A DNA stretch of 64,000 nt, taken from NCBI GenBank assembly GCA_021399445.1, contig JAJTUQ010000006.1, positions 3,534,001 through 3,598,000 on the forward strand, read 5' to 3'. Shown piece by piece: positions 10,405 to 20,200 of the stretch; position 1 is the stretch's first letter, and each line of letters begins with the position of its first letter. This stretch comes from Xylogone sp. PMI_703 (taxonomy: Eukaryota > Ascomycota > Leotiomycetes). The position numbers were made by a program, and so were the translations under genes. Under the pieces are notes generated by a model. That model ran no database searches. It worked only from the letters and a program-made list of their open reading frames with translations, and was not told where the DNA came from.

Positions 10405-12369
10405 TTACAGAGCGCCTTTCTTGTGCAGCAGCTTGACCACTGCCTTGTGCCCGTTCCCTGCAGCTAGCGATAACGGCGTCCGTCCATCTTTGTCTTTAGA
10501 CTCCAGGTCAGCGCCTTTATCGAGCAGCAGCTTGACCACTGCCTCGCGCCCGTTCCATGCAGCTAGCGATAACGGCGTCCGTCCATCTTTGTCTTTAGAC
10601 TCCAGGTCAGCGCCTTTATCGAGCAGCAGCTTGACCACTGCCTCGCGCCCGTTCCATGCAGCTAGCGATAACGGCGTCCGTCCATCTTTGTCTTTAGACT
10701 CCAGGTCAGCGCCTTTATCGAGCAGCAGCTTGACTACTGCCTCGCGCTCGTTCCTTGCAGCTGCAGCTAATAATAACGGCGTCCGTCCATATGTGTCTTT
10801 AGACTCCAGGTCAGCGCCTTTATCGAGCAGCAGCTTGACCACTGCCTCGAGCTCGTTCCTTGCAGCTGCAGCTAATAATAACGGCGTCCGTCCATATTTG
10901 TCTTTAGACTCCAGGTCAGCGCCTTTATCGAGCAACAGCTTGACTACTGCCTGGTGCCCGTTCCCTACAGCTAGCGATAACAACGTCCATCCGTCTTTAT
11001 CCTTCGAGTCGGCGTTAACGCTGCTTCGAGATAGTAGCATCTTGACTACCGCCTCATGGCCCCGCATTACCGCGTGCGTTAACGCGGTCTGCCCATCATT
11101 ATCCTTCAAGTCGGCATTAACGTCGCTTCGTGTTAGCAGCAACCATACAATGTCCTCGAGTCCTCTTTCTGCTGCATGCAGTAGTGCTGTCGGCTTCACG
11201 AAATTCATCAATTCCATTAGCTTACCATCAGGGTAGATCTCCTCTGGGGCGATGTTATACCATTTCCCAAGATCTTCTGAGTTTCGCATACGTGTCATGC
11301 GTCCTGTTTGGATGCACATCCTTCTTACGGGATATTGCGACGATCTGAATTTTGTTATATCAAGCACTTCGAAGTCTTTACTCTGAACTCTCCCAAATTG
11401 CTCCATTGTCAAAGTTAAATCTCTCACGTAGATGGCGATCAACTTATCTTTCTCACCTCTTTCTTTACAATGAAGGATCGCAAGTCCTAGTCCTCGACGC
11501 CCCTTACCTATAAAACGGAGTTCTATATGGATCCCTCTACTACTCACGGTTAAAGGGTTGTTAAGGGTATCGAAAGGATTCGATTGGATGATGTTGTGGG
11601 AGCCGATGAATGAAGCTGGAGAGACGGCCAGAAGTCCACCGCGATTTTCAGGAGATCTCCATGCGAAGAGACTGTGGTCATCCGAAACTTTCATGATTTC
11701 TTCCTGGAGCCGAATGAAAGCTCTCTGCCCCTCTCCGTAGATCAGTGGCATATGGATGCCAAATATGCCCATCAAGCAGTAAGCAATATCTTCATCCCTT
11801 GTTGTCTCCCTCTTCGAAGCCCATGACATTCTTTGTGCGATACTAGCACTTTCAAGGTCGTCCTTTCCTAAGAGGATACCGACAGGTACACCAGTGATCT
11901 GGGACAATTCCAGACCCAGGCTAGACTTGGTACCTATTTCTTTCCATTGCTCATTAACGAATTTTAGTGTTGACGGGGCGATAAGTTCCTGAAGGGTCCA
12001 TCCTCTTGTGAACCATCTGCTCTCTGCGAATTTGGCCTTCGATGGCACATCGGCAAGATGTGCGTAGCAAACTTCAGCCTCTTCGTACCATCGGTACATG
12101 GAATTGATCGCTTCGGAGAGCTCCGCACTGCTTGCCTTATCAATGCAGCAAGTATCTATCCAAATGTATTCGTATCCGTCAGTCGCAGCCTTGTTGCAAG
12201 CTCCTTGGACTTTTACATATCCCGCGTTATCTTTCGCATTGCCTCTTTTGATATCTTCCAAAGTAACCTCCTTTTCTCCCCAAGTATGTGAAAGGATCGC
12301 GTACGGCGGGACCTCCTTCCCTCCAAATTCTTTAAGAGAGAGCTCCCCTTCGGTAATGAGAAGACGCAT
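10405..12369 (-). CDS. HET domain - ankyrin repeat protein (cargo of the TIR element)
   Basis: Intact single-exon frame of 654 residues starting at an ATG. The N-terminal HET domain (heterokaryon incompatibility, a fungal cell-death trigger) shows its three blocks: YAILSHTWGEKEVTLEDI (about 22-39), YIWIDTCCID (about 67-76) and WFTRGWTLQELIAP (about 117-130). A middle region with the usual DEDIAYCLMGIFGIHMPLIY follows. From about residue 395 there are eight ankyrin repeats. The last five are almost identical to each other (DGRTPLSLAAWNGREAVVKL and variants), while the first three are diverged. HET-ankyrin proteins are plausibly allorecognition or immunity proteins with a fast-evolving ligand domain. 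The gene is entirely inside the 8.59-13.43 kb element, reads toward its left end, and shows no stop or RIP-like damage. No introns are needed. Confidence 0.93.
   Translation of the reverse strand: MRLLITEGELSLKEFGGKEVPPYAILSHTWGEKEVTLEDIKRGNAKDNAGYVKVQGACNKAATDGYEYIWIDTCCIDKASSAELSEAINSMYRWYEEAEVCYAHLADVPSKAKFAESRWFTRGWTLQELIAPSTLKFVNEQWKEIGTKSSLGLELSQITGVPVGILLGKDDLESASIAQRMSWASKRETTRDEDIAYCLMGIFGIHMPLIYGEGQRAFIRLQEEIMKVSDDHSLFAWRSPENRGGLLAVSPASFIGSHNIIQSNPFDTLNNPLTVSSRGIHIELRFIGKGRRGLGLAILHCKERGEKDKLIAIYVRDLTLTMEQFGRVQSKDFEVLDITKFRSSQYPVRRMCIQTGRMTRMRNSEDLGKWYNIAPEEIYPDGKLMELMNFVKPTALLHAAERGLEDIVWLLLTRSDVNADLKDNDGQTALTHAVMRGHEAVVKMLLSRSSVNADSKDKDGWTLLSLAVGNGHQAVVKLLLDKGADLESKDKYGRTPLLLAAAARNELEAVVKLLLDKGADLESKDTYGRTPLLLAAAARNEREAVVKLLLDKGADLESKDKDGRTPLSLAAWNGREAVVKLLLDKGADLESKDKDGRTPLSLAAWNGREAVVKLLLDKGADLESKDKDGRTPLSLAAGNGHKAVVKLLHKKGAL
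10430..10990 (-). repeat. In-frame tandem array of near-identical ankyrin-coding units (99-105 bp)
   Basis: Five successive ankyrin units at the 3' end of the HET-ankyrin gene. At least two adjacent 99-bp units (about 10501-10599 and 10600-10698) are identical base for base. Two other units carry a six-base insertion (GCAGCT region) that adds two residues. The pattern indicates recent unit duplication or gene conversion inside the frame. Confidence 0.9.
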
Positions 12370-12543
12370 GATTTAGTCAGCCTAGAATTGCGTTCTGTTC
12401 CACCAAAGGGTGACAGCAAAGGTAAACAGCAAAGGCAGCGGCGGAAGAACAGGGTATAGGAGATTTTTATTGAATTTCGTCTAGCAGGGCAACTTTCATA
12501 AGTCAGCAATATAGGACCAGGTTATGTGAAAGCACGAGCGTCC

Positions 12544-13017
12544 TCAAATAGCATCCCAAGACTTAGAACGAGAACGAAATAACAAATCTCGAGCATACTG
12601 GACCGTGCAGGAAATGTGGACGTACAAGGTGGTTCGGTGAACTAAGCAGATAGGAAGGGGCAGATAAGATATGCTGAGGTGCTGGATAATCAGCAACTGA
12701 GATTTTGGCGAACATAAAGCGTTCAAGCAAGAAGAGATCGAATACTGGTTCATAAGTACACCGACAGTGGTGCAGGTGGCAGAGGCTGTGAAGGCTGTGA
12801 AGGCACGAGGCTGGGAATGAGCTGAGTACCATATGCGGGGAGCTTCTAAGCTGCCCAAACTCGGGCCACACACTAAACCAAATTCGCTCTCCCTCTGTCC
12901 ATCCATTTTGTATGCGAAACCCGAGTATTCAAATCCAATAATCAACTCCTCCGTTCCTGCTTCGACACGTCTAATCTGTGCAGCATTTCCGATTGCCTTG
13001 AAGTCATTTTGTTTCAT
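12544..13017 (-). CDS. Hypothetical protein inside the TIR element (doubtful)
   Basis: ATG-initiated open frame of 157 residues lying between the HET-ankyrin gene and the right TIR. The first half (FKAIGNAAQIRRVEAGTEEL, then GFEYSGFAYKMDGQRESEFG) looks protein-like. The second half is rich in Ser, Leu and Cys and reads like non-coding sequence. I recognise no family. It could be the start of a gene with an intron, or chance. Confidence 0.25.
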   Translation of the reverse strand: MKQNDFKAIGNAAQIRRVEAGTEELIIGFEYSGFAYKMDGQRESEFGLVCGPSLGSLEAPRIWYSAHSQPRAFTAFTASATCTTVGVLMNQYSISSCLNALCSPKSQLLIIQHLSISYLPLPICLVHRTTLYVHISCTVQYARDLLFRSRSKSWDAI

Positions 13018-13235
13018 GCGATCGTTCTATTTAGACAAGCAGTCTCCATTCAGTCCGGAGATTCAGCGATTCATGCCGGCTCCCCGTTCGGTCCTGCTGA
13101 CGTGTACGGCTGAATATCCCAAACAGCACACGTTGGAGGCTAGGAAATATCACTGGCGCAGTTGTTGTTTTTTGGCCTGGTTAAACGACGTTGTCTTCGT
13201 TCGAATCTGTCGCGCTGACTCTGGCGGAGTTGGAA

Positions 13236-13433
13236 GTAACCAGCAGGAATAATGATGGGCAAGAATTGGCTTAACTCTATGATGACAAATTAGCCCTGAC
13301 AAATTTAGCTACGGTAGCCGTGGTACCTTTAGAGTACAACCGGGGCAGAGGTGCACAGCCACAAATGTCTGAAAATGGACCCTGCTAAAATAATTAACTA
13401 AAAAACCTGCGACACCCAATTCGCCTTTTACTG
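13236..13433 (-). repeat. Right terminal inverted repeat of the HET-ankyrin element
   Basis: Reverse complement matches 8590-8788 over about 198 bp, including identical outer ends. TA follows at 13434-13435. Differences inside the repeat include small indels and transitions near 13340-13400. Confidence 0.9.
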
Positions 13434-13435
13434 TA

Positions 13436-14440
13436 CTACTGGGGCTAAATATAAGAGCTGAAGCATATGCTTGGAGAGGATTTTTCTCGACTATTGACCT
13501 ATTATAGAGTATGGATCGGCGCGCGTCTTGAACAAGGCCACATAATGAATTTTTGGTGGATTGAGCCTAAGCTATTAGTATCGCTCCCACGCCAGCGCAG
13601 TACATCAAGACTTACTTTCAATAATATACCTTCAAGCTTGATCATTGCGTGTACTCCATAGGACATATTTTGCAGTAAGCTAAGAGCTTCGATCCAATAA
13701 AGGTACTTTCTCCGTAGAAAATTATCAACTGCCCCACCCTCCTGAAGGTCATATCTATATTCTTTGCTCTTATCCACGTCGGAGTGATATAAGTGATCAA
13801 CCCAATGAATACACGAGTACCGTATCATGGCTAATGGATCTGGATCAGGTTGCTTGACCCGCTCAATAGGATATCCTAGCGAACGTAACTTGTAGATGTC
13901 TCGATGTAACGTTTGGGATATAGCATGAAGTGATCTTGAAAAAATAGCATAATGAATAGCGGCTTTTCCAGTCAAGAATATTTTATCAGCTTTATTACTA
14001 ATCATATAGTCCTTCGCAGATTGATGCATAAAATATATTGTACCATCTCGTATGCTGATAAACGAACCACAAGAGTAAACGATCTTTTCTATCAATTTTA
14101 GCTTTCTGGGCATGCTCTGAAGTCCTTCGGTGAGGGTTATAAGTTCTTGCAGTGTAATTGGACGGTATACAGGAGCAATTGTGGCAAGTACCCATCTATA
14201 TAAAGCCGCAGATACTGAATCACGAATTCGGTTTATCATTCGCTCATAAAGAGCGTCAAGTCTAGGTGGCAAAGTATTTAAAGTCGCCAAGATTTCCCAC
14301 TCTGGAGTTTTCTCGAGCACTTGACATACTAACACGTCCCAAAGGAAGGTACCATTTGCATTTGAGAATAAGTGATCTCGAATAGCTTCTCGCGTTTCAT
14401 CGTCATACTCCTTGAGCTGCACTAGCTGTAACACTTTATG
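13436..14440 (-). pseudogene. Central (post-NACHT) part of the disrupted NLR-type gene
   Basis: Minus-strand frame resembling the helical region between NACHT and WD40 of fungal NLRs: IQHKVLQLVQLKEYDDETRE, then NANGTFLWDVLVCQVLEKTP, YERMINRI, and FMHQSAKDYM (about 14440-13530). After a frame shift near 13530 it continues as LVQDARRS..RSIVEKNPLQAYASALIFSP up to the insertion point at 13436. The P-loop NACHT core expected upstream is not recognisable between here and the pogo element at 14618, so the 5' half is missing or too degraded to see. Across the insertion the frame would read SPSSSLIRNLF, so the WD40 relic at 6399-8587 is the same gene. Confidence 0.82.
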
Positions 14441-14617
14441 CTGGATATCACCTAATCGGAAGCGGAAGCATCTTTACTCCACTAACGGGACATTTTGCGA
14501 TGGCGGTCCTTACCAGCGCCGCATTGACTCCATTGGCTGTCATAATTACCGAAAACAATTGTTGTCCACCGCGCGTCTTCATTCTGCTCACAGTTCGAAT
14601 CTAAATGTCGAACTTTA

Positions 14618-14661
14618 CACGTGATCCCGACGAATTGCACACCCCTGCGAATTGCCCACAT
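14618..14661 (+). repeat. Left TIR of the pogo/Fot1-type element
   Basis: About 44 bp, inverted copy at 16727-16770. The first 30 bases are identical; the few differences lie in the inner part (CTGCGAATTG against CTGTGAAATG). Confidence 0.9.
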
Positions 14662-14696
14662 TTTACCCCTTAACCATCAACACTTCAACCACCAAT

Positions 14697-16516
14697 ATGA
14701 AGGTCAACGAAGCTCTAATCCGAAAAGCAATTGCAGATTTGAAATCGCAAGAGCGGCCCAATTTCAAAGCTACAGCTGAAAAATACTCTGTCGAACGAAC
14801 AACGCTTGCAAGACGATTTAAAGGTCAACATGGCTCCATGAAGGATGTTTTATCTGTATACAAACAATGCCTCAACAACGTCCAAGAACAAGTCCTAATT
14901 GATCGAATCAATCTTCTTACCGACCGAGGAATGCCTCCAACTTGTCTGGTTGTTCATAATATGGCGGAGGAAATCATACAAGCGCCTCTAGGGAAGAACT
15001 GGGTGGGGCAATTTGTGAGACGTCATGAGGAAGAGATTACAAGTGTATATCTAAAGAATATGGACTATTACTGCATCAAATCTGAATATAAGTCTATCTT
15101 TGAGCATTATTATCAAATAGTTGAGTGATTCTAAGTTTGTTGTGTTATAATATAACCTTGGTTATTTATAACTAACAAAAGTCCATACAATTGTCCTCCG
15201 GTATCGAAAAATATCGCATTAGGCCTGAAAACATATATAACGTTGATGAAAAGGGGTTCTTGATCGGGTTTATAAAGTCTTCTAAAAGAGTTATGACCGC
15301 AAAAGCTCATCGCGCTGGCAAAGTCAAGAATGTACAAGATGGGAGTAGAGAGTTTATTACTATCTTGGCTTGTATTTCAGCAACCGGGAAAACTCTTCCA
15401 CCAGGTCTTATATATCAAGGGGAATCTTTAGACTTTTAAACTAGTTGGGTTGATGATGTATATACTGGTGATAAAGTTTATTTTACGACTTCTCCTACAG
15501 GGTGGACTTCTGACATTTTAGGCCTTGAATGGCTAAAAGCAATATTTGACCATTATACTAAAGCTACAGCTAATGGGAGATGGCGTTTATTGATTGTTGA
15601 TGGCCATTTTAGCCATATGAATATGTAATTCCTTGAGTATACATATCAGCATAAGATATTTGTGCTCAATCTCCTACCTCATACTACCCATCGTTTATAA
15701 CCTTTAGATATAGGCTTATTTTGTTCACTTGCCGTCCAATATTCTAATCAACAAGATGATTTAATGTAAGATGGTCAAGGAAAGGTTTCTATGTCAAAAG
15801 CTTTATTCTAGAGCTTATTTTCGTCTTCATGGGAGTACAGCTTTACTAAGGCTAATATTGCTTCCGCATTCGAAAAAACCGGAATATAGCCAACCCAAGC
15901 TTCTATAGTGCTTGATAAAGTGTTTATAGAACCTAATACACCTCCTCCATTAATGATATCAGCGCCGGAGACTCTTGTTACTTGTAAAGGTATTAGACGT
16001 TTACAGAAATCCTATGTCCGGAGCCCCTCTTCCGGCAAGCTACAGCATATCTTGAACGCCAATTATAAGCTATCAGCAAAGTTTAACATTGCTGAACACT
16101 CTAATAAGGGCTTAATTAGAGCTATTGCTCTTCAGAAAAAGAAGAGTCAACGCTCCCAGCGCCTCAATATTTGCGGAGAAGCTGTAGGTCAAGTGCAATG
16201 GTATGGTGTAGATGAGATCCTCAAAGCTAAGGCTTTATTGGCCGAAAAAGAGGCTACAGAAGAACGGAAAAAAGAGGCCATAATAGAGCGAAGGCTAGCT
16301 GCCCAGAATAAGCGTGAACAGCTGGAAACAGAGAAGATTAGAAAGCAATTGGAGCGACAGCTAGCCAAGGAGCAAAAAGAGAAGGAAGCTTTACTGAAAA
16401 AGCAAGCCAAGGAGGAGGCGCAAATGCAGAGAGCCTTGGAAAGGCAGCTCCTGGCCACTCAAAGGAAGGCTAAGAAGGCTGTTACACGCAGGAAAGCTGC
16501 ACCAAAGGCTTCCTAA
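14697..16516 (+). pseudogene. Pogo/Fot1-like transposase broken by nonsense codons
   Basis: Starts at ATG 14697 with a psq-type helix-turn-helix (NFKATAEKYSVERTTLARRF) and a CENP-B-type second DNA-binding region ending VGQFVRRHEE. A probable 46-nt intron (GTTTGT..CTAAC..AAAAG, about 15136-15181) joins the frame to ENIYNVDEKGF (first catalytic Asp). LLIVDGHFSHM (second Asp) and PLDIGLF (third Asp) follow. A long charged coiled-coil-like C terminus (about 16200-16510) ends at TAA. All three catalytic Asp codons survive. In-frame TAA/TAG occur near 15437, 15626, 15699, 15765, 15809 and 15886. Several sit where family members carry Gln (for instance before PLD), which is what C-to-T change of CAA/CAG yields. 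Confidence 0.88.
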
Positions 16517-16726
16517 GTGGATACTGTGGTGTTGATGGCGCAAGTGGGGTATGGAGGCAATTTTCGTTGTAGGTGCAATTGCGCCACAACGCTACATAAT
16601 ATTTAATATTTAAAGAGTGTATTATATTCTACGTATTGTAATATAGATAATTTATTAATTTCAATTCAATTGGAGTTGTTGTTGTTGAGCTATAATATTT
16701 AGAAGTGTAGTGTTGTGAAATCCGAA

Positions 16727-16770
16727 AAGTGGGCATTTCACAGGGGTGTGCAATTCGTCGGGATCACGTG
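16727..16770 (-). repeat. Right TIR of the pogo/Fot1-type element
   Basis: Reverse complement of 14618-14661 with about three mismatches; TA follows at 16771-16772. Confidence 0.9.
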
Positions 16771-16772
16771 TA

Positions 16773-17257
16773 GGACTTAAACATCAGAGCCGTTTTCAGA
16801 TTTCAGATTCAGAAACGGAAGATACAGCTTTTGACATTGGAAGATTACTATAGCGTTTTGGATTGGCACAGGTAAACCAATTAAACTAATTACACATCTA
16901 GGGGGTGGCCTAGGGGAGATTCCCAACACCTGTGGAGCCCAACCACTAATCACTGTCCGCTAAGCTAGATTGGGTTCCGTTACTGTACTGTACGGCCTTA
17001 ATTTGTTATACAGGCCATTCAGAGCCTATATTCAACTCGCATTTATTGTGGTTTGTAGACTATATAATGGGCCGCCGTATGCTAGACTAAGTTTATTGCC
17101 CCTGTAATGCTGAGCTTGTTTATGCTGAAAATGTCTTATAGCTGGGCGTTCATTAGGCTATTTATGCCCTGTATTATGATATAGTTATAGTGTATTTTTA
17201 GTATTGCAACTACTATATAAGTGCTATATCGCTATAATCACATACTATAGAAAGGTC
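16773..17257. other. Intergenic, no gene seen
   Basis: No open frame with recognisable motifs on either strand. I looked for the missing NLR 5' part here on the minus strand and did not find a P-loop or other NACHT motif. Confidence 0.5.
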
Positions 17258-20200
17258 TTACAATACCGACATCGGACGCGCCCAAACTAGATTTAAGTAT
17301 CCTCTAGTATATATCCCATAGGTAGCCCAGTCGCAGTATCTATAGGAGTTACGATGAAAATCGAATTCGAGTTGGTTCCTGATTGGCCATAATCCACCTT
17401 CGGTGCCTTGTGTCTGTTTTATTGGATAATTGCGTGGAGGTTTTATTTGATAACTGCGTGTAAGTTGCGTTGGAGAGCAGCGTTGAGGCCACTTGAGACT
17501 GCGTTGTAGCCCACAGACAGGTCCCGTCGCCGCAGCAATCAGGAGAGTCATCACTGCACCCGTCCTCATTGCAATTACATGCTGGACAACTGCCATCGTC
17601 GCAACAAGAGGGTGAGGTGTCTGAGCAGCCATCTTCGTTGCAATCACAGGGCCCCCGCATCGAGCAAATAATCATCGTAGAACTCACCGTAGTAGACGCA
17701 GGTTATATCCGTACCGGAGCCACTGCAACTAATGGGCGCAGAGTTGTCGGCAGGGATTGCACTCGCATCAATGAGTTCGCTCATAGTCCAGTAGTTGGTG
17801 TACTCAAATGGAGCGGTAATTTGGGTTCCATCGTCCGAACTTCCCCAGTGCCACGCGTTGCTAAACCACCGGTTGACCCATGTCCATGCGTAATTGTCCG
17901 CTGAGTTACTCAATCAGTGACAAGTTTCCAATTAGCCAGATTTATAGGACAATACATACCATTGTATACCACCCCTTTATTTGGTTCGCTTTGGGAGTGG
18001 ACGTACGCCCATGCGTAGTCATGGCATCGACTTGAGCCATAGACCGGCTGTGGTCTGAAACCATTCCCAGGGATAACATCTTTTATATCGCTTACTGGAA
18101 CTGTGGTTAAGCATAACTCAAAATAGAAAATTCTAAAGAAACTTTGTTTTGCACGTACTATGCTTCTTGTACCCCACAACGTCGGCATGCATCCATTCAT
18201 GAGCCAATGCCTGCTCAAAGCTCATCAATCGGGGATCCCCAAGGTCTGCCGGAGTTTTGCGTGGTCCGGACGTAACGCTAGCCATGAATCGTTGTTCCCA
18301 AAAAAAATTACAGAACATGGTCATGGCCCCGAACGGAGGAGGAGAAAGCGGTGGGTTCGCTGTAGATGCCGCCCTGTTGTATCTTGTTAGCTGGTCGATA
18401 CAGAAGCTTGAGCTATATGGGGGCCATTCTTACACGCCTGGAATTCCACACTTGAATGGAACATCTGAAGGGCGATTGCATCGATATGTAATTCTGTCTC
18501 TGGGCAATATCGAAGGACGTCCATTTTTCAGGCGTCCTGTGACAGCAAACCCTGATACTTGCCTGAGATTATCTGGAGGAAGATCAGCGTAAAATAATGA
18601 GCAGCTGGATGACAACACGACTTACTGAGAAGGTTGAGATAATGGTCGCGGTTGGGACCGTTGGTCCAACGTCCCACAACTCTGCTATCTGTAACAAAGT
18701 ACCGTTGGAAAGCAGTATCTTCAGTATCTTCCACGCTGAAAGTTGTCATTTGCACAGCAACTCGTGTTGCCTCCTCCAGAATGTTAAGCTGAGCTCTGGA
18801 GCATCCTCCTCCTCCGTCCGGCATGGCCAAGTCCCAATATATCCCAGGATACATTGTATTCAAGCGAGCAAGTCTTAAATCATCTTCCTCGTTAGGAACC
18901 GGGTCCCCAGGGTCGACGTTTGCGAGGCATTGTGTGGAATCACCAATGCAGAGATTTGAAGGACAGTATCCATAATTACAGGCAAAGCTACAGAGGGGAC
19001 CGTAACTGGAGTCTAGACCCTTGGCAGCACATGCAATAACATTAACCCAGGTTGGTAACGCAGCGGTCGTAACACCCACGGCAGTGCAGGTGCATGTTTC
19101 ACCCGGGCAGAAGCCGTAGCGGCAGGTAAAGCTACAGAGATCAGCATAATCTCCTGAGCCTGTTCCAGCAGTACAAAAAGAGTCCGCGCCGTCTGGTGGA
19201 GTCGGTATGCCACTATAAGGTGTAGGTGTGTATGTTGCTGTAGGGGGAGCCCAACTTACTGTCGGCGTTGCGATCGGAGGCGGTGCGGAGGTTGAAACAG
19301 GCGGGCAATCAGAGACAGCAGTAATGCCCTCAGGAGCTACTACACAGCTCGATAAGTTCGACTCATAGTTGCCATTAACCGCCGACACGCAAAATTCAAA
19401 GTTCCAAGCTCCAGGAAACAAGAAAGTAACCTCGTCACAGGGTCCCGAGGGATTTGGTTCTTGGAGAGTCAACACGCTGTTGGGATCATTGATGTTGCGA
19501 GCATAGACGCGGTATGCAGCGGCATTAGCACTGGCATCCCAGGTTACCTGAACAGTTGCCCCTTCGTTGATCGTCACTACTTTGACATTAGTTGGCACTG
19601 ATGGTTGTCCTCCCACTATGGCTTCACTAGCACCGGAAGGAATACCGGCGTAGGGAACACCATCAACTAATTCCCACGCCTCAACGCCCAGAAAAAAGTG
19701 ATCTCCGGCCGGTAAGCCAGTAATGGAAGCGGACGTGCCAGTGAAGCCATAGTCATTAACAAAGGAACCAGGGATTGAATCCCAGTAAAGCACGCCGTAC
19801 TGGTACACATCGTAGCCTTCTACTGCATCCCAAGTAAGGTGTAGACCATCGGCAGCAGGTGTAACCACTATATTGGAAGGTCCAGGGGCAACGGTTGGAT
19901 TGGCAGTGGCAAACACAGTGTCGGTCCATCCCGACACCGAGTTGGCACAATATGCTTGAACCGTGTATTCCCAAGACCGCCTACAGTCCAGGTAGTGTCG
20001 TAACGGGGAGTGGTAGTGTTCCAGGTGCTTGGGGGATTTCCTACTATGTTGTTTTGGACAGAATAGCCATATGCTCCAAACACAGGGTCCCACGTGACAG
20101 TGACACCAGCGTACGAGGGCGCAGCTTGGATATTTGTGGGTGTGTTGCATGGGCGGTCAGGGATGTCGCTGGGAACCGAAATGGAGCCAGCTCCAAGTCC

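Larger units (their letters stand above)
8588..13435. mobile_element. 4.84-kb TIR element carrying a HET-ankyrin gene, TA target duplication
   Basis: The ends at 8590 and 13433 are inverted copies of one another. Both begin CAGTAAAAGGCGAATTGGGT and stay alignable for about 198 bp, with scattered mismatches. TA lies directly outside each end (8588-8589 and 13434-13435), the target duplication expected of Tc1/mariner/pogo-type elements. The element interrupts a gene: NLR coding sequence resumes on both sides. Inside are an intact HET-ankyrin gene (minus), a LINE C-terminal fragment and sequence I could not identify. No transposase frame is visible, so it looks non-autonomous, moved by an enzyme supplied elsewhere. 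TIR mismatches indicate it is not brand new. Confidence 0.88.
14618..16770 (+). mobile_element. Pogo/Fot1-type DNA transposon, full length but defective
   Basis: A 2,153-bp element with ~44-bp terminal inverted repeats starting CACGTGATCCCGACGAATTG and a TA outside each end (14616-14617, 16771-16772). It encodes one DDE-1 (CENP-B/pogo-like) transposase on the plus strand, inactivated by several stop codons. It lies directly 5' of the surviving NLR fragment and may have removed or displaced the gene's start. Confidence 0.9.

Noticed and set aside
10430..10990. Regular ~100-bp direct repeats as a possible CRISPR-like array
   Set aside because: Units are contiguous, in frame and code ankyrin repeats; there are no spacers and the organism is a fungus.
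10421..11236. 271-residue plus-strand frame rich in Ser/Leu with strong repeats
   Set aside because: Antisense of the ankyrin-coding repeats; the minus frame has clear HET and ankyrin motifs.
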